A DNA stretch of 64,000 nucleotides, from positions 50,154 through 114,153 of the forward strand of contig VGVQ01000012.1 in assembly GCA_016874005.1 (NCBI GenBank), read 5' to 3'. Under the pieces are notes generated by a model. The model saw nothing but the letters and a program-made list of their open reading frames with translations, did no database searches and was not told where the DNA came from. Positions 49,701-58,537 of the stretch are shown here, piece by piece; within the stretch, counting starts at the first letter, position 1; each line of letters starts with the position of its first letter. The position numbers and the translations under genes are program-made. Source of the stretch: Gemmatimonadota bacterium. GTDB lineage: Bacteria; Gemmatimonadota; Gemmatimonadetes; Gemmatimonadales; GWC2-71-9.

Positions 49701-50063
49701 CAGCAGGACGGGTTGGGGCCCCACTGGGAGGTCTGGATGTTGGCCAAGGCCGCCGGCCCGCTGGCGGCGCTCGAGGTGGCCAGCATGCACGGGGCCACCT
49801 TCCTGGGGCTCGACGGCGATCTCGGCTCGATCGCGGTCGGGAAGCTCGCCGACCTGATGATCCTCAACGGCAATCCGCTGGAGAACGTCCGGAACACCGC
49901 GAACATCCAGTACGTGATGAAGGGCGGGGTGCTCTACGACGCCAACTCGCTCGACCAGGTGTGGCCGGGGGCGGTCAACTTCGGCGACACCTACTGGGTC
50001 GTCCCGGAGATGTACCGGATCGACGAGAAGCGGGTCGACGGCTACGACCGCCGACCGCAGTGA
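46737..50063 (+). CDS. Exported PD40 beta-propeller amidohydrolase
   Basis: 1108 residues: signal peptide (ending AAQ), WD40-like/PD40 TolB propeller (about 50-650; many blades with SPDG, for example VDVSPDGNWLVF and ISPDGKRIVFVSDR), then an amidohydrolase domain with metal motif IIPGWFDLHAHSHHEH, later HTGGEHM and GSHGQQDGLGPHWE, and the C-terminal composite strand domain (LADLMILNGNPLENV). The family is common in Gemmatimonadota and Bacteroidota and is thought to act on peptides or cyclic amides. Substrate unknown. Convergent with the alpha/beta hydrolase gene. Confidence 0.93.
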   Translation: MRPLGPVVLFALLGFGPNAPFLAAQAPADSAWDVTKPRGATREIDFTTSEGTWTAVDVSPDGNWLVFDLLGHIYRMPIAGGQAVPLTQPSGIAMNIQPRISPDGKRIVFVSDRKGQMNLWVMDADGGNPTPVHLDQKTEYRWPSWRADGEFIVALKLGGATAVTMMHRRGGTGVELLRAQPGSAPSRPTVSADGRTVYYDLITARGQAWGREDALMGKLQVQGLDLVTGVVRRITAGEATQANADHTSSGGAYGAEPSPDGRYLSFLRKLPGGTLNYRGQRFGPRSALWIRDLATGAERLAMDPVEMDMSEESFPTAGSYPPYDWTPDSKAIVIHQGGRIRRLDVATGAVTTIPFTARVHRVISEQAWVKNTVPDGPVDVRFLRWATASPDGRTLAFQAVGRIWVMPLPGGQARRLTSAGFDPFEFQPAWSPDGRSIAFTSWHHTDRGALWIVPAEGGEPRRVTRDAGEFLNPAWTADGRELVLLRGAGATARGQSMVWNPFFDVVKIPAAGGAETFLAQVDHDPAGVSRQPEVPRPSVTDDGRVFFAVPKSVGGGGVELPEFRLEIVSVRLDGSDRRVAAEVQKAGSAIVSPTGRFVAFTQGNNVYVTPLPAGAGTTVPLINRRGGVLPVTQLSTEGGLLPRWRNAEIVDFASANRVFSHHTGTGRTDTVTVSLSQPRDQPTGTIALTGARIIPLDRRPVINGGTVVVRGGRISCVGRCSTAGVDRIVNVAGKTIIPGWFDLHAHSHHEHVGMLPSRNFETAVWLGYGVTTIFDPSIFSPDPFVSAELVDAGQMIGPRIYSAGEAITGGDDVATNEINSYDEALREVARRKAWGSPMTKQYNQPSRTQRQWVVEAVRRLGMRTTAEGSNDLYHKVGMVMDGHTGGEHMTVQAPLYGDFLTFMAKARYFYSHTPLVSGYGAWNEEYFWQESPVWLNPKLQKWIPWRQLIPHTRRFVMRPETDYSKDIVAQSVADLIALGGYTALGSHGQQDGLGPHWEVWMLAKAAGPLAALEVASMHGATFLGLDGDLGSIAVGKLADLMILNGNPLENVRNTANIQYVMKGGVLYDANSLDQVWPGAVNFGDTYWVVPEMYRIDEKRVDGYDRRPQ

Positions 50064-50090
50064 CGCCCTGAGCCCGACCGGGAGGCGTCG

Positions 50091-51041
50091 CTACTTCGCG
50101 GCGAGCGGCGCCACTCGGTCGAGCCACTCGCTCACCACCCGCTGAAACCGCTCCGGCTCCTCGAGCTGCGGGGTGTGGCCGCTGTGGTCGAAGACGACCC
50201 TGGTCAGGTTCGCGAACGGCGCCGGAGCGCAGTCCCACACCCCGGGCGGGACCACGAAATCCCAACGACCCAGGACGACCAGCGCCGGCGGCGCCCGCTC
50301 CGGCCCCGCCGCCGGGAGCCGGTAGTTGCCGGACATGACCTGGGCGATGAGCTGAGCGTTAGGTTCCATCCCGGCCCACAGCCAGCCGGCATCGTAGCTC
50401 GAATCGGCCCAATAGCGGGCGGCATTGGCGAGGTAGGTCGCGACGATCGCGGCCCCGGGGTCGAGCCGGGCCAGCGAATCGGCCGAGAGCGCGGCGAGCC
50501 GTTGGGCGGCGGCCGCCTTCCGGCCCGGGCTCGCCGCCTCGTCCCAGTAGCGACTCCCGGCCGGACCCACGGTGCGGTCGAGCCCGGGCGGCGATCCGAT
50601 CGCGATCACCGCCTCGACCCGCTCGGGATGGGCGAGCGCGTACGCCAACGCCATGGTGCCGTGCATCGAGTGGCCGATCAGGACGAACCGCTCGAGTCCC
50701 AGCTGGAGCCGGGCCGCCTCGAGATCGGCCACGGTGACCGCCACCGTGTAGCCGCCCGCCGGGGCCGGTGCCGAAGCGACGAAGCCTCGCTGGGTCAGGT
50801 GGGTGCATCGAAACCGCGTCTTGAACTCCGCCGAGAAGGTCCGGGGGTAGTACACCGGGCTGCCGAAGACCAGGCAGGGCCGCCCGGCGCCCTCCGTTCG
50901 GTAGGGCAGGGCGGTGCCGTCGACGGTGACGACACCGGAGTCGGGGACCGCGGAGATCGCGCCGGCGTCCCCGTCGCCCGCCCGGCACCCGGCCGCCAGC
51001 AGTGCCCACAGCGCGGTCGCCGCCAGTTCGAAACGACCCAT
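50091..51041 (-). CDS. Exported alpha/beta hydrolase (lipoprotein)
   Basis: 316 residues from ATG 51041. Lipoprotein signal (ALLAAGC, Cys19). The alpha/beta hydrolase fold has a nucleophile elbow GHSMHG, an Asp in GRWDFVVPP and a His in DHSGHTPQLEEPE, so the triad is complete. The cap region is helical. It is probably an esterase or peptidase of the proline iminopeptidase-like group; substrate unknown. Confidence 0.85.
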   Translation of the reverse strand: MGRFELAATALWALLAAGCRAGDGDAGAISAVPDSGVVTVDGTALPYRTEGAGRPCLVFGSPVYYPRTFSAEFKTRFRCTHLTQRGFVASAPAPAGGYTVAVTVADLEAARLQLGLERFVLIGHSMHGTMALAYALAHPERVEAVIAIGSPPGLDRTVGPAGSRYWDEAASPGRKAAAAQRLAALSADSLARLDPGAAIVATYLANAARYWADSSYDAGWLWAGMEPNAQLIAQVMSGNYRLPAAGPERAPPALVVLGRWDFVVPPGVWDCAPAPFANLTRVVFDHSGHTPQLEEPERFQRVVSEWLDRVAPLAAK

Positions 51042-51336
51042 GGCTCTCACTCCCGACGATTTGGTTGCGGGGACCGCAGCCGAGCGAGCCCCGACGGATG
51101 ACCCACCCTGCCGAATCGGCCCGGCCCCGCGGCCCCCATCCGCTCCGCTCCAACGCCTGCCGCATCGCCCGGGCACCCTCGTCCGCGACCGGCCCCCAGT
51201 GCTGGTTGCCCCGGGGCTCGCGATGCCCGAAGGCGCGTTGTTGACCGCCTCGGGCGTGTTGCCGCGCGAGCTGGCGCAGTCGCCCAGACCGCGCCGAGTG
51301 ATGTCGCGGTCGAGCCCGAGCCGGGCATCGGCCTGG
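51042..51336. other. Gap between two minus-strand hydrolase genes
   Basis: About 295 nt with no convincing gene, RNA or repeat. It is GC-rich in both strands, and the short open frames have random-like composition. Confidence 0.5.
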
Positions 51337-53748
51337 TCACTTGTCATTGGGGTCTCCGGCGATCTCCGCCATCAGATAATCGGCATCCGATGTCACCGTG
51401 AACTCCGCCGGCGGCTCGAGGCCGGCGAGGTGCCGAACGAAGTAATCCCAATTCCGGCGCAGACCGTACGAGGGCAGTTGGTGTGCCGCCCGCGGGTAGA
51501 GAAGCAGATCGAAGTCCTTGTTGGCGTCCATCAGCGCCTGGACCAGCCGGAACATCGCCGCGGGATTGACCCCATAGTCGACCATGCCGTGATAGAGCAG
51601 CAGCTTGCCCCGCAGGTTCTTGGCGAGCCGGGTGAGATCTTGAACCTGGTAGTTGTCGCCGGACAGCAGGCCGTGGTATCGCTCGCCCCAGGTGCTGTAG
51701 AACAGCCGCTGATCGTAGTTGCCGGCGCCGGCCACACCCACTCGGTAGAACTCGGGGTGCCCGAGCAGGAGCCGCGCGGTCATGAAACCGCCCCCGGAAA
51801 ACCCGGTCGCCCCGACTCGGGTGGTATCGGCGTAACGAAACCGGCGACCCAGTTGCTTCGCGGCCGCGATGTGATCCTCGTCGAAGCTGGCGTTCTGGAT
51901 CTTGCCGTACGATGCGGTGGCGAAAGCCCGGTTGCGGCCGGTGGTGCCCCGCCCGTCGACGATCAGCACCAAGAACCCGAGCTCGGCGAGCGACGCGGCG
52001 TCGACATACGACCCCTGCCCGAAGCTCATCGGCGTCACCGAGGTTTGCGGCCCGCCATAGACCAGGTCGATGATCGGGTATTTCCGGCGGGGGTCGAGCG
52101 TTGACGGCCGGAACAGCAGACCGCGCAGCTCGGTGGAGTCGTCGGCCGCGGTGAACGTCATCGGCTCCGGCCACCGCCACCAGGCGGGTATCCGCGACAG
52201 GTCGGCCGTCTCGAGAGTCGAGATGACCCGACCGTCGCGGTCGCGGAGGAACGACTCGCTGCCCCGGTTGGCCGCCGTTACGGTCTCGACGAAGAAGTCG
52301 AACCCCGGCGACAGTCCGTTGATCGCTTTGGCGTCGCCGCCGGCGAAGATCTCGAACAACGCGTCGGTATTGCCGGAGAGGCTGCCCGGCACCACCACCT
52401 GGTGATCCCCCGGCTGATCGCTCAACACGGTGGTGACGCCTCGATCGAGGTCCACCCGCGCGACCGTGCGCTCATACGGATTGCGCCCCGGCGTCGCTCC
52501 CGAGATCGTCACGAACGCCTGTCGCCTCCGCTCGTCGACGCCGAGCAGGGTGTGCACTCGTCCTGGCCCGGTGGTGAGCGGGCGGATCAGCTGGCCGTCG
52601 GCGAGGCTGTAGAGATAGAGCTGGGCGGCCCCGGTCCGCTCCGAGTACCAGATCAGCTGGTTCGCCGTGGGCAGGTAGCGGACCGAGACCGGAGCGTAGA
52701 CGTCCACGCCCAGCTCGAGAAAGGTGTCGGTCCGTTCGGTGAACACCACGGCCGTCTGGCCGGTCTCGGTGTCGAACCGGACCACGTGGGCGGCCCGCTC
52801 GCCTCGCTCGATGTCGATGAAGTAGGCGGTTCGCGAGTCGGCGGCCCACCAGGCCCGGCCACCGTCGATCGGGGTGTCCTTCATCCGAGTCACCACCACT
52901 TCGGGATAACGGGCCGTGACCTGGCGTCCGGTGGCGACGTCGATGGTGAGGATCCGGAAGTGGGTCGGGGTGGCGTCGCCGGGCAAGGTGGTCCGCCGCA
53001 TGATCACCTGAGGCCGAAGCGAGCCGGCCGGGGCGAAGTCGATGGTCGGGAACTCGCCGGTCTTTCGGTCGTCGGTCTGGATGGTGAGGAGCTTCTTCGA
53101 GTCAGGCGACCAGATCAGGTAAGGGGCTGTCGCCTTGCGGCCGGTGGCATCGGGCTGGTCGGCATAGCCATAGAGCGGCTCCCCGTCCGCGGTGAGCTGT
53201 CGCTCGGCGCCGGTGGCGAGATTGCGTAACCAGAGATTGCCGCCGCGGAGGCCGACCGCCGCGGAACCATCCGGAGCGATCGACTCGCCGCCCGGCGGCG
53301 CGGACAACGCGGAGAGGACCCCACCCGCGGTGTAGCGCCACGCCTTGTTGCGGAATCGAAACCGCAGGTCGCCGTTGGGGTCGGCGTAGACGGCCACCAG
53401 ATTCAAGTTGTCGGGATCGGCCGGCTTCCCGGTCTCCTTGGCGAGCAACCCGGCGAGCTTGCCGTGATCGAACAGGTCGGACCTGGCGCCGGTTCGCGCG
53501 TCGACGGCGAGATAGCGGCGTCCGGCGGGCGTCTGGCGTGGGTACCAGAAGCGATCGGCGGTCATCCAGTGAGGAACGAGTCCGCTGTTGAGGATCCAGC
53601 GGTCCTTGCGGTGTGCCTGAACGGCCGCGGCGCGGTGGTAACGCTCGAGCACGGTGCCGGCCGCTGGCTGCTGGGCCCAGGCAGGGCTGGTGGCCACGGC
53701 GAGGAAGATCAGGTTTCTGGCAAGGCGGCCGGCGGCTGGCGAGATCAT
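51337..53748 (-). CDS. Exported S9 family peptidase (DPP IV type)
   Basis: 803 residues from the ATG at 53748, which opens the signal peptide (MISPAAGRLARNLIFLAVATSPAWAQ). N-terminal DPP IV propeller (about 90-530) and C-terminal peptidase domain with the catalytic Ser in GFSGGGFM, Asp in HGMVDYGVNP and His in PRAAHQLPS. The enzyme releases N-terminal dipeptides, usually after Pro or Ala, in the periplasm. Its neighbours include other peptide and acyl-amino-acid hydrolases. Confidence 0.93.
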   Translation of the reverse strand: MISPAAGRLARNLIFLAVATSPAWAQQPAAGTVLERYHRAAAVQAHRKDRWILNSGLVPHWMTADRFWYPRQTPAGRRYLAVDARTGARSDLFDHGKLAGLLAKETGKPADPDNLNLVAVYADPNGDLRFRFRNKAWRYTAGGVLSALSAPPGGESIAPDGSAAVGLRGGNLWLRNLATGAERQLTADGEPLYGYADQPDATGRKATAPYLIWSPDSKKLLTIQTDDRKTGEFPTIDFAPAGSLRPQVIMRRTTLPGDATPTHFRILTIDVATGRQVTARYPEVVVTRMKDTPIDGGRAWWAADSRTAYFIDIERGERAAHVVRFDTETGQTAVVFTERTDTFLELGVDVYAPVSVRYLPTANQLIWYSERTGAAQLYLYSLADGQLIRPLTTGPGRVHTLLGVDERRRQAFVTISGATPGRNPYERTVARVDLDRGVTTVLSDQPGDHQVVVPGSLSGNTDALFEIFAGGDAKAINGLSPGFDFFVETVTAANRGSESFLRDRDGRVISTLETADLSRIPAWWRWPEPMTFTAADDSTELRGLLFRPSTLDPRRKYPIIDLVYGGPQTSVTPMSFGQGSYVDAASLAELGFLVLIVDGRGTTGRNRAFATASYGKIQNASFDEDHIAAAKQLGRRFRYADTTRVGATGFSGGGFMTARLLLGHPEFYRVGVAGAGNYDQRLFYSTWGERYHGLLSGDNYQVQDLTRLAKNLRGKLLLYHGMVDYGVNPAAMFRLVQALMDANKDFDLLLYPRAAHQLPSYGLRRNWDYFVRHLAGLEPPAEFTVTSDADYLMAEIAGDPNDK

Positions 53749-53989
53749 GGCGAGTCGGGTGTGAAGGGCTGAGCTCAATGACCGCTCGATGGTACCGCCC
53801 TTTGGCCCCCCGCGACAGGCCCCGGTGCGACTCACCGAGCCGAGCTGAAGTGCTCCTCCGCCGCGGCCTGGAAACCGATAAACGGAGCTCGCCTGGCTCT
53901 GCCACGTGTTGCTCCGATGTTGCGGTCCGGCCTGCCGCGAGATACATGTAGTGCAGCGCCTTTGAAACCTCATCTGGGAGCACCGCCCG

Positions 53990-55717
53990 ATGCCCGTTCG
54001 CCGGCTGTTTCGCCTGCCGCTCGCCCTCCTCGTCGTCGCCGGCTGCCAGCCTCCGGGACCCGCGCCACAGCAGCCGGTGGCCAGCTACGACCTGATCCTC
54101 GCCGGGGGCCGGGTGGTCGACGGCACCGGGGCCGCCTGGTTCCACGGGGACGTGGCCATCTCAGGGGCTCGGATCGTCCGGGTCGCGCCGGCCGGCGCCC
54201 TCGCCACCGCCCAGGCCACCACCCGACTCGACGTCCGCGGCCTGGTGGTGGCGCCCGGGTTCATCGACATCCAGAGTCATTCCCGCGGCCCGTTCCTCCG
54301 GGGCGATGGCCGAGGGGTCTCCAAGATCACCCAGGGCATCACCACCGAGATCATGGGCGAAGGCTCGACCAACGCCCCGGCCAACGACAAGACCCTGGCG
54401 GCCGCGAACATCCGGGATACCGCGGCGCTCGCCCAAGCCAAGGGCTTCGCGGGGCAGGGCGGGTTCAATCGCTGGCTCGAGGCCATGAGGGCCCATGGCG
54501 TGTCGCCTAACATCGGCTCCTTCGCCGGGGCGACCACCATCCGGGTCTACGGGATGGGAGAGACCATGGGCCCCGCGACCCCGGCCGCGCTCGACTCGAT
54601 GCGGCAGGCGGTCCGATGGGCCATGGAAGAGGGTGCCTTCGGGATCGCCTCGGCGTTGATCTACCCGCCGGGGAACTTCGCCTCGACCGAGGAACTGATC
54701 GAGTTGTCGAAAGCCATGGCCCCCTACGGCGGGGTCTACATCACCCACATGCGTTCCGAGGCCGACCAGGTACTGGAGGGGATCGACGAGGCGATCCGAA
54801 TCGGCCGGGAGGGCGGGGTGCCGGTCGAGATCTACCACCTCAAGGCCGCCGGGCTGCGCAACCACCACAAGATGGCGCTGATGATCGCCAAGATCGACTC
54901 GGCCCGCGCGGCCGGGCTCGACGTCCAGGCGAACATCTACCCGTACGTCGCCGGCGGCACCGGTCTCTCGTCCTGCCTCCCCCCGTCCGCGTCGGAGGGC
55001 GGCAAACTCTTCGAGCGGCTCCGGGACCCCACCGAGCGGGCCCGGATCAGGGCCGAGCTGCAAGCCCCGGGCATGAAGACGTGGGAGAGTCTCTGCGAGC
55101 TGTCGACGCCGACCGGGGTCGTCCCGATGGGCTTCGACAAGCCGGAGAACGAACAGTGGTCCGGCAAACGGCTCTCCGAGATCGCCCGGGCGATGGGGAA
55201 GGACTGGATCGAGACGGTGATGGATCTCCTGGTGTCGGAGGAGCAGCGAATCGGGACGGTCTACTTCATGATGGCCGAGGATAACGTCAAGATGGGGCTG
55301 CGGCAGCCGTGGATCAAGATCGGCACCGATGCCAGCGGGGCCGACCCGGATTCCTCCAAGGGCGAGCTCACCCATCCGAGAACCTACGGCACCTATCCCC
55401 GGATTCTCGGCAAGTACGTCCGCGACGAGCGGGTGATCTCGCTCGAGGAGGCGGTCCGGAAGATGTCGTCGGTGGTGGCCACCCGGCTTTCGATCGAGGA
55501 TCGCGGGGTGCTCCGGGCGGGGATGTACGCCGACGTCGTGGTGTTCGACCCGGCGACGATCGCGGACCGGGCCACCTTCGAGGCGCCCCACCAGCTGTCG
55601 GTCGGGATCCGCCACGTGCTGGTGAACGGGGTGGCCGTGGTCAAGGACGGGCAGCACACCGGGGCCAAGCCGGGTCGGGTGGTCCGGGGACCGGGGCATC
55701 CCAGACGGCCGGAGTGA
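53990..55717 (+). CDS. D-aminoacylase/N-acyl-D-amino-acid deacylase-like lipoprotein
   Basis: 575 residues. Lipoprotein signal (VVAGC), composite strand domain, then the amidohydrolase barrel: GFIDIQSHSRG, QGITTEIMGEGS, THMRSEADQ, EIYHLKAAG and GTDASGADPD. In known D-aminoacylases the first motif is HxH and the metal-bridging residue is Cys in GNCG; here they are QxH and GEGS. The other His and Asp positions are kept. It may use a reduced metal site or act on another substrate. Likely an operon with the next gene. Confidence 0.85.
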   Translation: MPVRRLFRLPLALLVVAGCQPPGPAPQQPVASYDLILAGGRVVDGTGAAWFHGDVAISGARIVRVAPAGALATAQATTRLDVRGLVVAPGFIDIQSHSRGPFLRGDGRGVSKITQGITTEIMGEGSTNAPANDKTLAAANIRDTAALAQAKGFAGQGGFNRWLEAMRAHGVSPNIGSFAGATTIRVYGMGETMGPATPAALDSMRQAVRWAMEEGAFGIASALIYPPGNFASTEELIELSKAMAPYGGVYITHMRSEADQVLEGIDEAIRIGREGGVPVEIYHLKAAGLRNHHKMALMIAKIDSARAAGLDVQANIYPYVAGGTGLSSCLPPSASEGGKLFERLRDPTERARIRAELQAPGMKTWESLCELSTPTGVVPMGFDKPENEQWSGKRLSEIARAMGKDWIETVMDLLVSEEQRIGTVYFMMAEDNVKMGLRQPWIKIGTDASGADPDSSKGELTHPRTYGTYPRILGKYVRDERVISLEEAVRKMSSVVATRLSIEDRGVLRAGMYADVVVFDPATIADRATFEAPHQLSVGIRHVLVNGVAVVKDGQHTGAKPGRVVRGPGHPRRPE

Positions 55718-55791
55718 ACCCGTCCATGGGGTGATCGTCGGGCGGACCTGATCTCGGAACTGCAGTCGGGCCGAGGGCCCGGGGAGGAGTC

Positions 55792-56877
55792 ATGGAGCGA
55801 CGCGCGCTGTTCGAGGGGGCGTTCGCGGCGGGGTCGGCCGCCGCGCTGGGTCTTGGCGAGGTGGGTTCGCCCGTCCCGGCCGGCCGGGGCCAGGACCAAC
55901 CCGTGGTGGTCGACGGGCTGTCGGCGGGCTCGATCCGACCGGCGGTCCTCGAGGGGATGCGGCGCGGGCAGGTCGACTGCTGTGTCGCGGCGGGGCCGAG
56001 CGACATCGGGTCGTTCGCCAACCTGCTCCACTTCTTCGACGACCGGCGCCGCGAGATCGTCCTGGCCAAGTCGGTGGCCGAGATCCGCGCGGCCAAGCGG
56101 GATGGCAAGGCCTCCAACGTCTTCTGCTGGCAGTCGTCCGAGGCCCTCGGGGCCGCCTTCAACTCGCCGCTCGGCTCGGCTCGCACCGCGCTCCGCGGGT
56201 TCGCCGAGATCGGCCTGCGGATCGTCGGGATCGCCTACAACGTCACCAACCCGTTCGGGGCCGGGTGTCTCGAGCCGACCGTTCCCCTGACCCGGGCCGG
56301 CCACCGGTTGGTCGAGGAGATCCACCGGCTCGGCATGGTGCTGGATGTCGGCGGCCACACCGGGGAGCAGACCTCGCTCGATGCCATCGCGGCCTCGCGG
56401 GGCGTCCCGGTGGTCTGCACCCACACCAACATCAAGAGCCTGAACGACAACGCCCGCGGCACCAGCGATCGGGTCATCGACGCCATCGTCGCGACCGGCG
56501 GGGTGATCGGGATCACCGCGGTGAGCGATTTCATGATGCGGCGACGAGGGAATACCGCCCCGGTGCCGCGGGCCAGCCTCGATCGCTACCTCGACGAGTT
56601 CGACTACCTCAAGCGTCGAGTCGGGGCCGATCACGTCGGCTTGGGACCGGACTTCGTCGACGGGATGAACATCCCCTACGGCGGCGGGATCAACAAGGAG
56701 ATCATGCCGCCCGACCTGTTGGCCGAGCCCTGGGTCTACGTCGATGGCTTCGCGAGCATCGCCGAGGCGCCCAACGTGGCGCGAGGCCTCCGACGGCGGG
56801 GGTGGAGCCAGCAGGACGTCGACAAGGCGATGGGCGAGAATTGGCTCCGGGTCTATCGGCGGGTGTGGGGGCGTTAG
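55792..56877 (+). CDS. M19 membrane-dipeptidase-like exported protein with degenerate site
   Basis: 361 residues. N-terminus MERRALFEGAFAAGSAAALG is Tat-like. The M19 fold is clear (LDVGGHTGEQ, VCTHTN, NDNARGTSDRVI, HVGLGPDFVDG, C-terminal MGENWLRVYRRVWG). However, the N-terminal metal motif DGHND(L/F)P reads DGLSAGS, and the E-G-G-x bridging Glu region reads CWQSSEAL. Two His and one Asp ligands are kept. Dipeptidase activity is therefore doubtful; a different reaction or a binding role is possible. Confidence 0.82.
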   Translation: MERRALFEGAFAAGSAAALGLGEVGSPVPAGRGQDQPVVVDGLSAGSIRPAVLEGMRRGQVDCCVAAGPSDIGSFANLLHFFDDRRREIVLAKSVAEIRAAKRDGKASNVFCWQSSEALGAAFNSPLGSARTALRGFAEIGLRIVGIAYNVTNPFGAGCLEPTVPLTRAGHRLVEEIHRLGMVLDVGGHTGEQTSLDAIAASRGVPVVCTHTNIKSLNDNARGTSDRVIDAIVATGGVIGITAVSDFMMRRRGNTAPVPRASLDRYLDEFDYLKRRVGADHVGLGPDFVDGMNIPYGGGINKEIMPPDLLAEPWVYVDGFASIAEAPNVARGLRRRGWSQQDVDKAMGENWLRVYRRVWGR

Positions 56878-56927
56878 GCTCGGCCGCTCCGGCGTCGTCG
56901 GGCGCCGTCGAGGCGAGAGCGCGAGGC

Positions 56928-57680
56928 CTACGGCCGAGGCGGCGGTCGAAGCCCCTCGCCATACCAGTAGCTGGTCGCCACACCCTCCCGCCGACGCACC
57001 AAGTCCACCCCGACCCGGGCCATCAACCCGAAGTAATGCCAGTCGCCTTTGACGTCGAACTTGCGGGTCGAGGTCACCGCCTTGACGCCGCGAAGCCGGG
57101 TCAGGCTGGCCCGCGGTTCGCGCCCTCGCCCCAAGGCCCGGGCTCGGAGCAGCAGGTCGACGTCCTCGGCAAACCGGAACCGCTCCCGGTAGCCGCCTAA
57201 CGCCGTGAAATCGTCCCGCCGGATGAACACGGCCCCGGTGTCCATTCCCGTCAGCCAGACCATCGGCATCATCATCGCGTAGGTCAGCCCGATGCCCACC
57301 GACCAGCGATCCATCGTCACCCCGGTGGCCCCGGCCACTACCCGGCCGGTCGCCAACGACCGATCGATCGCGGCGAAGGTGTCGGGGTGGAGTCGAGAGT
57401 CGGCGTCGATGAACACCAAGACGCTGCCCCGTGCCTGGGCCGCGCCCCCGTTGCGGACCGCCGCGATGACCCGAGGGGCGACCTCGACCACCCGGCACCC
57501 CGCGTCCCGTGCCACCGGGACGGTGGCGTCGGAGGAGCCGTTGTCGGCGACGATCACCTCGATCTGGTCGGGCCCGCGGGGATAACGCCGGCGGGCCTCC
57601 GCCACGGACCGGAGCAGCCGAGGGAGGTAGGCTGCCTCGTTCCAGGCGGGAATCACCATCGAAAATCGTGGCTCGCTCAC
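56928..57680 (-). CDS. Glycosyltransferase family 2
   Basis: 250 residues from a GTG at 57680 with AAGGAG upstream. GT-A fold: SMVIPAWNEAAYLPRLLRSV, IVADNGSSDAT and the DxD-type motif FIDADSRLHP, then GGYRERFRFAEDVDLLLRA. Family 2 transfers sugars to lipid or protein acceptors. No transmembrane helices beyond a hydrophobic stretch near 130-150. Acceptor unknown. Confidence 0.88.
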   Translation of the reverse strand: MSEPRFSMVIPAWNEAAYLPRLLRSVAEARRRYPRGPDQIEVIVADNGSSDATVPVARDAGCRVVEVAPRVIAAVRNGGAAQARGSVLVFIDADSRLHPDTFAAIDRSLATGRVVAGATGVTMDRWSVGIGLTYAMMMPMVWLTGMDTGAVFIRRDDFTALGGYRERFRFAEDVDLLLRARALGRGREPRASLTRLRGVKAVTSTRKFDVKGDWHYFGLMARVGVDLVRRREGVATSYWYGEGLRPPPRP

Positions 57681-57882
57681 CGGCAACTCCTTGGGTTGCG
57701 CGGGGTTTGGCGGTTGGGAGCCCGCGCGGCGGGATCCGAGGGGGCAAACTCCGCGCCGGTTCGCGGAGTCGTGAGGGACCCGACTGCCAGGTGCCGGTCG
57801 GGGGCGATCCCGTTCCAAGACGGGCGTCGATGCGGGCTCGGATCGGGCCTGGCCCGCGATTGGGCTCGCGAGCGGACCCGGA

Positions 57883-58190
57883 CTATTCCGGCAGCGCCGC
57901 GCTGAATCGGTAGACGTTGCCAGGTACCCCGCCGAGGTAATGGGTCAACACGAGGTCGAAGCTGGTCGCGGGACCGTCCCCGGTGTGCCATCGCGGGGTC
58001 GCTTGAACTCGTCGAATCGCAGGCCGCCGGAAATGATCTCGGCGTCGGGCGGAGTGTCGCGATCGCGGGCTGGGAGGAACTGGCCGTCGATGGCCAGCAG
58101 CGAGTAGCCGGGGTACAAGCCGGTGGGGCCGGCCGGGTCGGCGGTGCAGGCGAGCACGGCCAAGGCGAGGATCGGAAACAGTCTCCTCAT
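57883..58190 (-). pseudogene. Small lipoprotein gene with one-base frameshift
   Basis: ATG 58190 (GGAGG upstream) opens a lipoprotein signal (ILALAVLAC) and about 64 residues up to DEFKRP. The rest of the natural sequence (RWHTGDGPATSF, then YLGGVPGNVYRFSAALPE) lies in another frame and ends at 57883. Adding one base to the CCCC run (57995-57998) restores a 102-residue protein. Third homopolymer frameshift in the window. Function unknown. Confidence 0.6.
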
Positions 58191-58537
58191 GAACGGGAGC
58201 CTCCTCACGCACCGCGGATACCCGACTCGGGCTCGAGTCGTCACCGTGCGGGCATGCCGGGGCAGGGGCCGCGCCGCCAGCCGAGTCGGGTGACTCCAGG
58301 CTGATCGTCGAGGCCGGGATCGAACGGCGGGATCCAACGAGAGCGTGCCGACTATGTCTCGTCACCAGGTCCTGGTGCCGCGACGCACCGGGGAAACTCG
58401 GCCACGGCTTTGGGGCCGCTCCGCTCGAGGGCGGCGAAGAAGTCCGTATGGCCGGCAGATGGAGCCCACCCCCTAACCTGCCAGCGGGGCACCGATCGAC
58501 GGGAGATGAAGCCGGTTCGGCCCAACGAGAAGCAGGT
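58191..58537. other. Intergenic stretch with a vapC remnant
   Basis: No intact gene. Positions 58288-58335 match 59764-59811 (the 3' end of vapC) at 41 of 48 bases, and the minus strand there still reads [15 protein letters not shown]. Nothing else supported. Confidence 0.5.
58285..58345 (-). pseudogene. vapC 3' fragment
   Basis: Encodes [15 protein letters not shown], matching [15 protein letters not shown] at the end of the intact VapC at 59753-60148, then runs past the stop position. The upstream PIN core is not found. It is a remnant of a second copy, in the same orientation as the intact one. Confidence 0.6.

Noticed and set aside
51042..51336. Small gene between the two minus-strand hydrolases
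   Set aside because: Short frames only, with no start site or coding pattern.
52402..53229. Plus-strand frame within the S9 peptidase gene
   Set aside because: Antisense to a gene with complete catalytic motifs; composition is Arg/Gly/Asp-rich as in other shadows.
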